Positions 63,899-64,000 of a stretch of DNA of 64,000 bases are shown here, piece after piece; the stretch's first letter is position 1; every line of letters starts with the position of its first letter. Both the position numbers and the translations under genes were made by a program. Where the stretch lies: positions 3,534,001 to 3,598,000 of the forward strand of contig WWBZ02000022.1 of assembly GCA_011503125.2 (NCBI GenBank), in the 5' to 3' direction. The notes beneath the pieces were generated by a model. The model was not told the DNA's origin and made no database searches. It was given only the letters and a program-made list of their open reading frames with translations. The stretch comes from Botryosphaeria dothidea (lineage: Eukaryota > Ascomycota > Dothideomycetes > Botryosphaeriales > Botryosphaeriaceae).

Positions 63899-64000
63899 AA
63901 AGTAAAAGTCTTGGATATACTTGCTGGGCAAGAGGAAAATTGTAAATATGGGAGTTGGCGTTAACACCAGGAGCGCTCGGTATCATAATATTCAACTTCA

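Overview
The window is nuclear DNA from a filamentous ascomycete (Pezizomycotina; a Dothideomycete-like origin is my inference). The signs are many short spliceosomal introns (mostly 47-80 bp), a NirA-type Zn2Cys6 regulator, an arrestin-like protein, small cysteine-rich proteins, and the ascomycete set of splicing and tubulin-cofactor genes. I rebuilt exon structures by hand. Each multi-exon model sums to a whole number of codons and keeps family motifs across junctions. No rRNA gene, convincing tRNA, CRISPR array or intact transposon was seen.

Layout. 0-14 kb: nitrogen regulator nirA, a Rad5/Rad16-type SNF2-RING ATPase and vacuolar Ca2+/H+ exchanger vcx1 (all minus), then an arrestin-like gene (plus). 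The gaps here hold a family of ~77-bp hairpin repeats. 14-47 kb is a housekeeping block: prp22, an unrecognised 135-aa gene, syf1, vma8, a U1A/U2B''-type RRM protein, tubulin cofactor D, the Pol delta Cdc27/POLD3 subunit, rpn13, rpl6, a divergent membrane hydroxylase-like protein, an alpha/beta hydrolase with a long disordered N-terminus, a cysteine-rich single-pass membrane protein, and a complex I ESSS-type subunit. Three gene pairs (syf1/vma8, TBCD/cdc27, rpn13/rpl6) are head to head over 225-392 bp.

47-64 kb is accessory in character. It holds four small proteins with a related C-C-x-C ... C-x-H-x2-C-x2-C pattern, all on the plus strand, around an MFS transporter. Next come a secreted PAN-like protein, a 2-oxoglutarate/Fe(II) oxygenase, an FAD monooxygenase and, at the right edge, a fused isocyanide synthase (DIT1/PvcA) plus TauD dioxygenase. 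The last three look like the left part of a possible isocyanide biosynthetic cluster that may continue past the window.

Other notable points are three GC-AG introns, two microexons (7 and 11 nt), a serine-rich insertion inside the isocyanide synthase domain, and a tandemly duplicated, decayed repeat at 7.8-8.3 kb.
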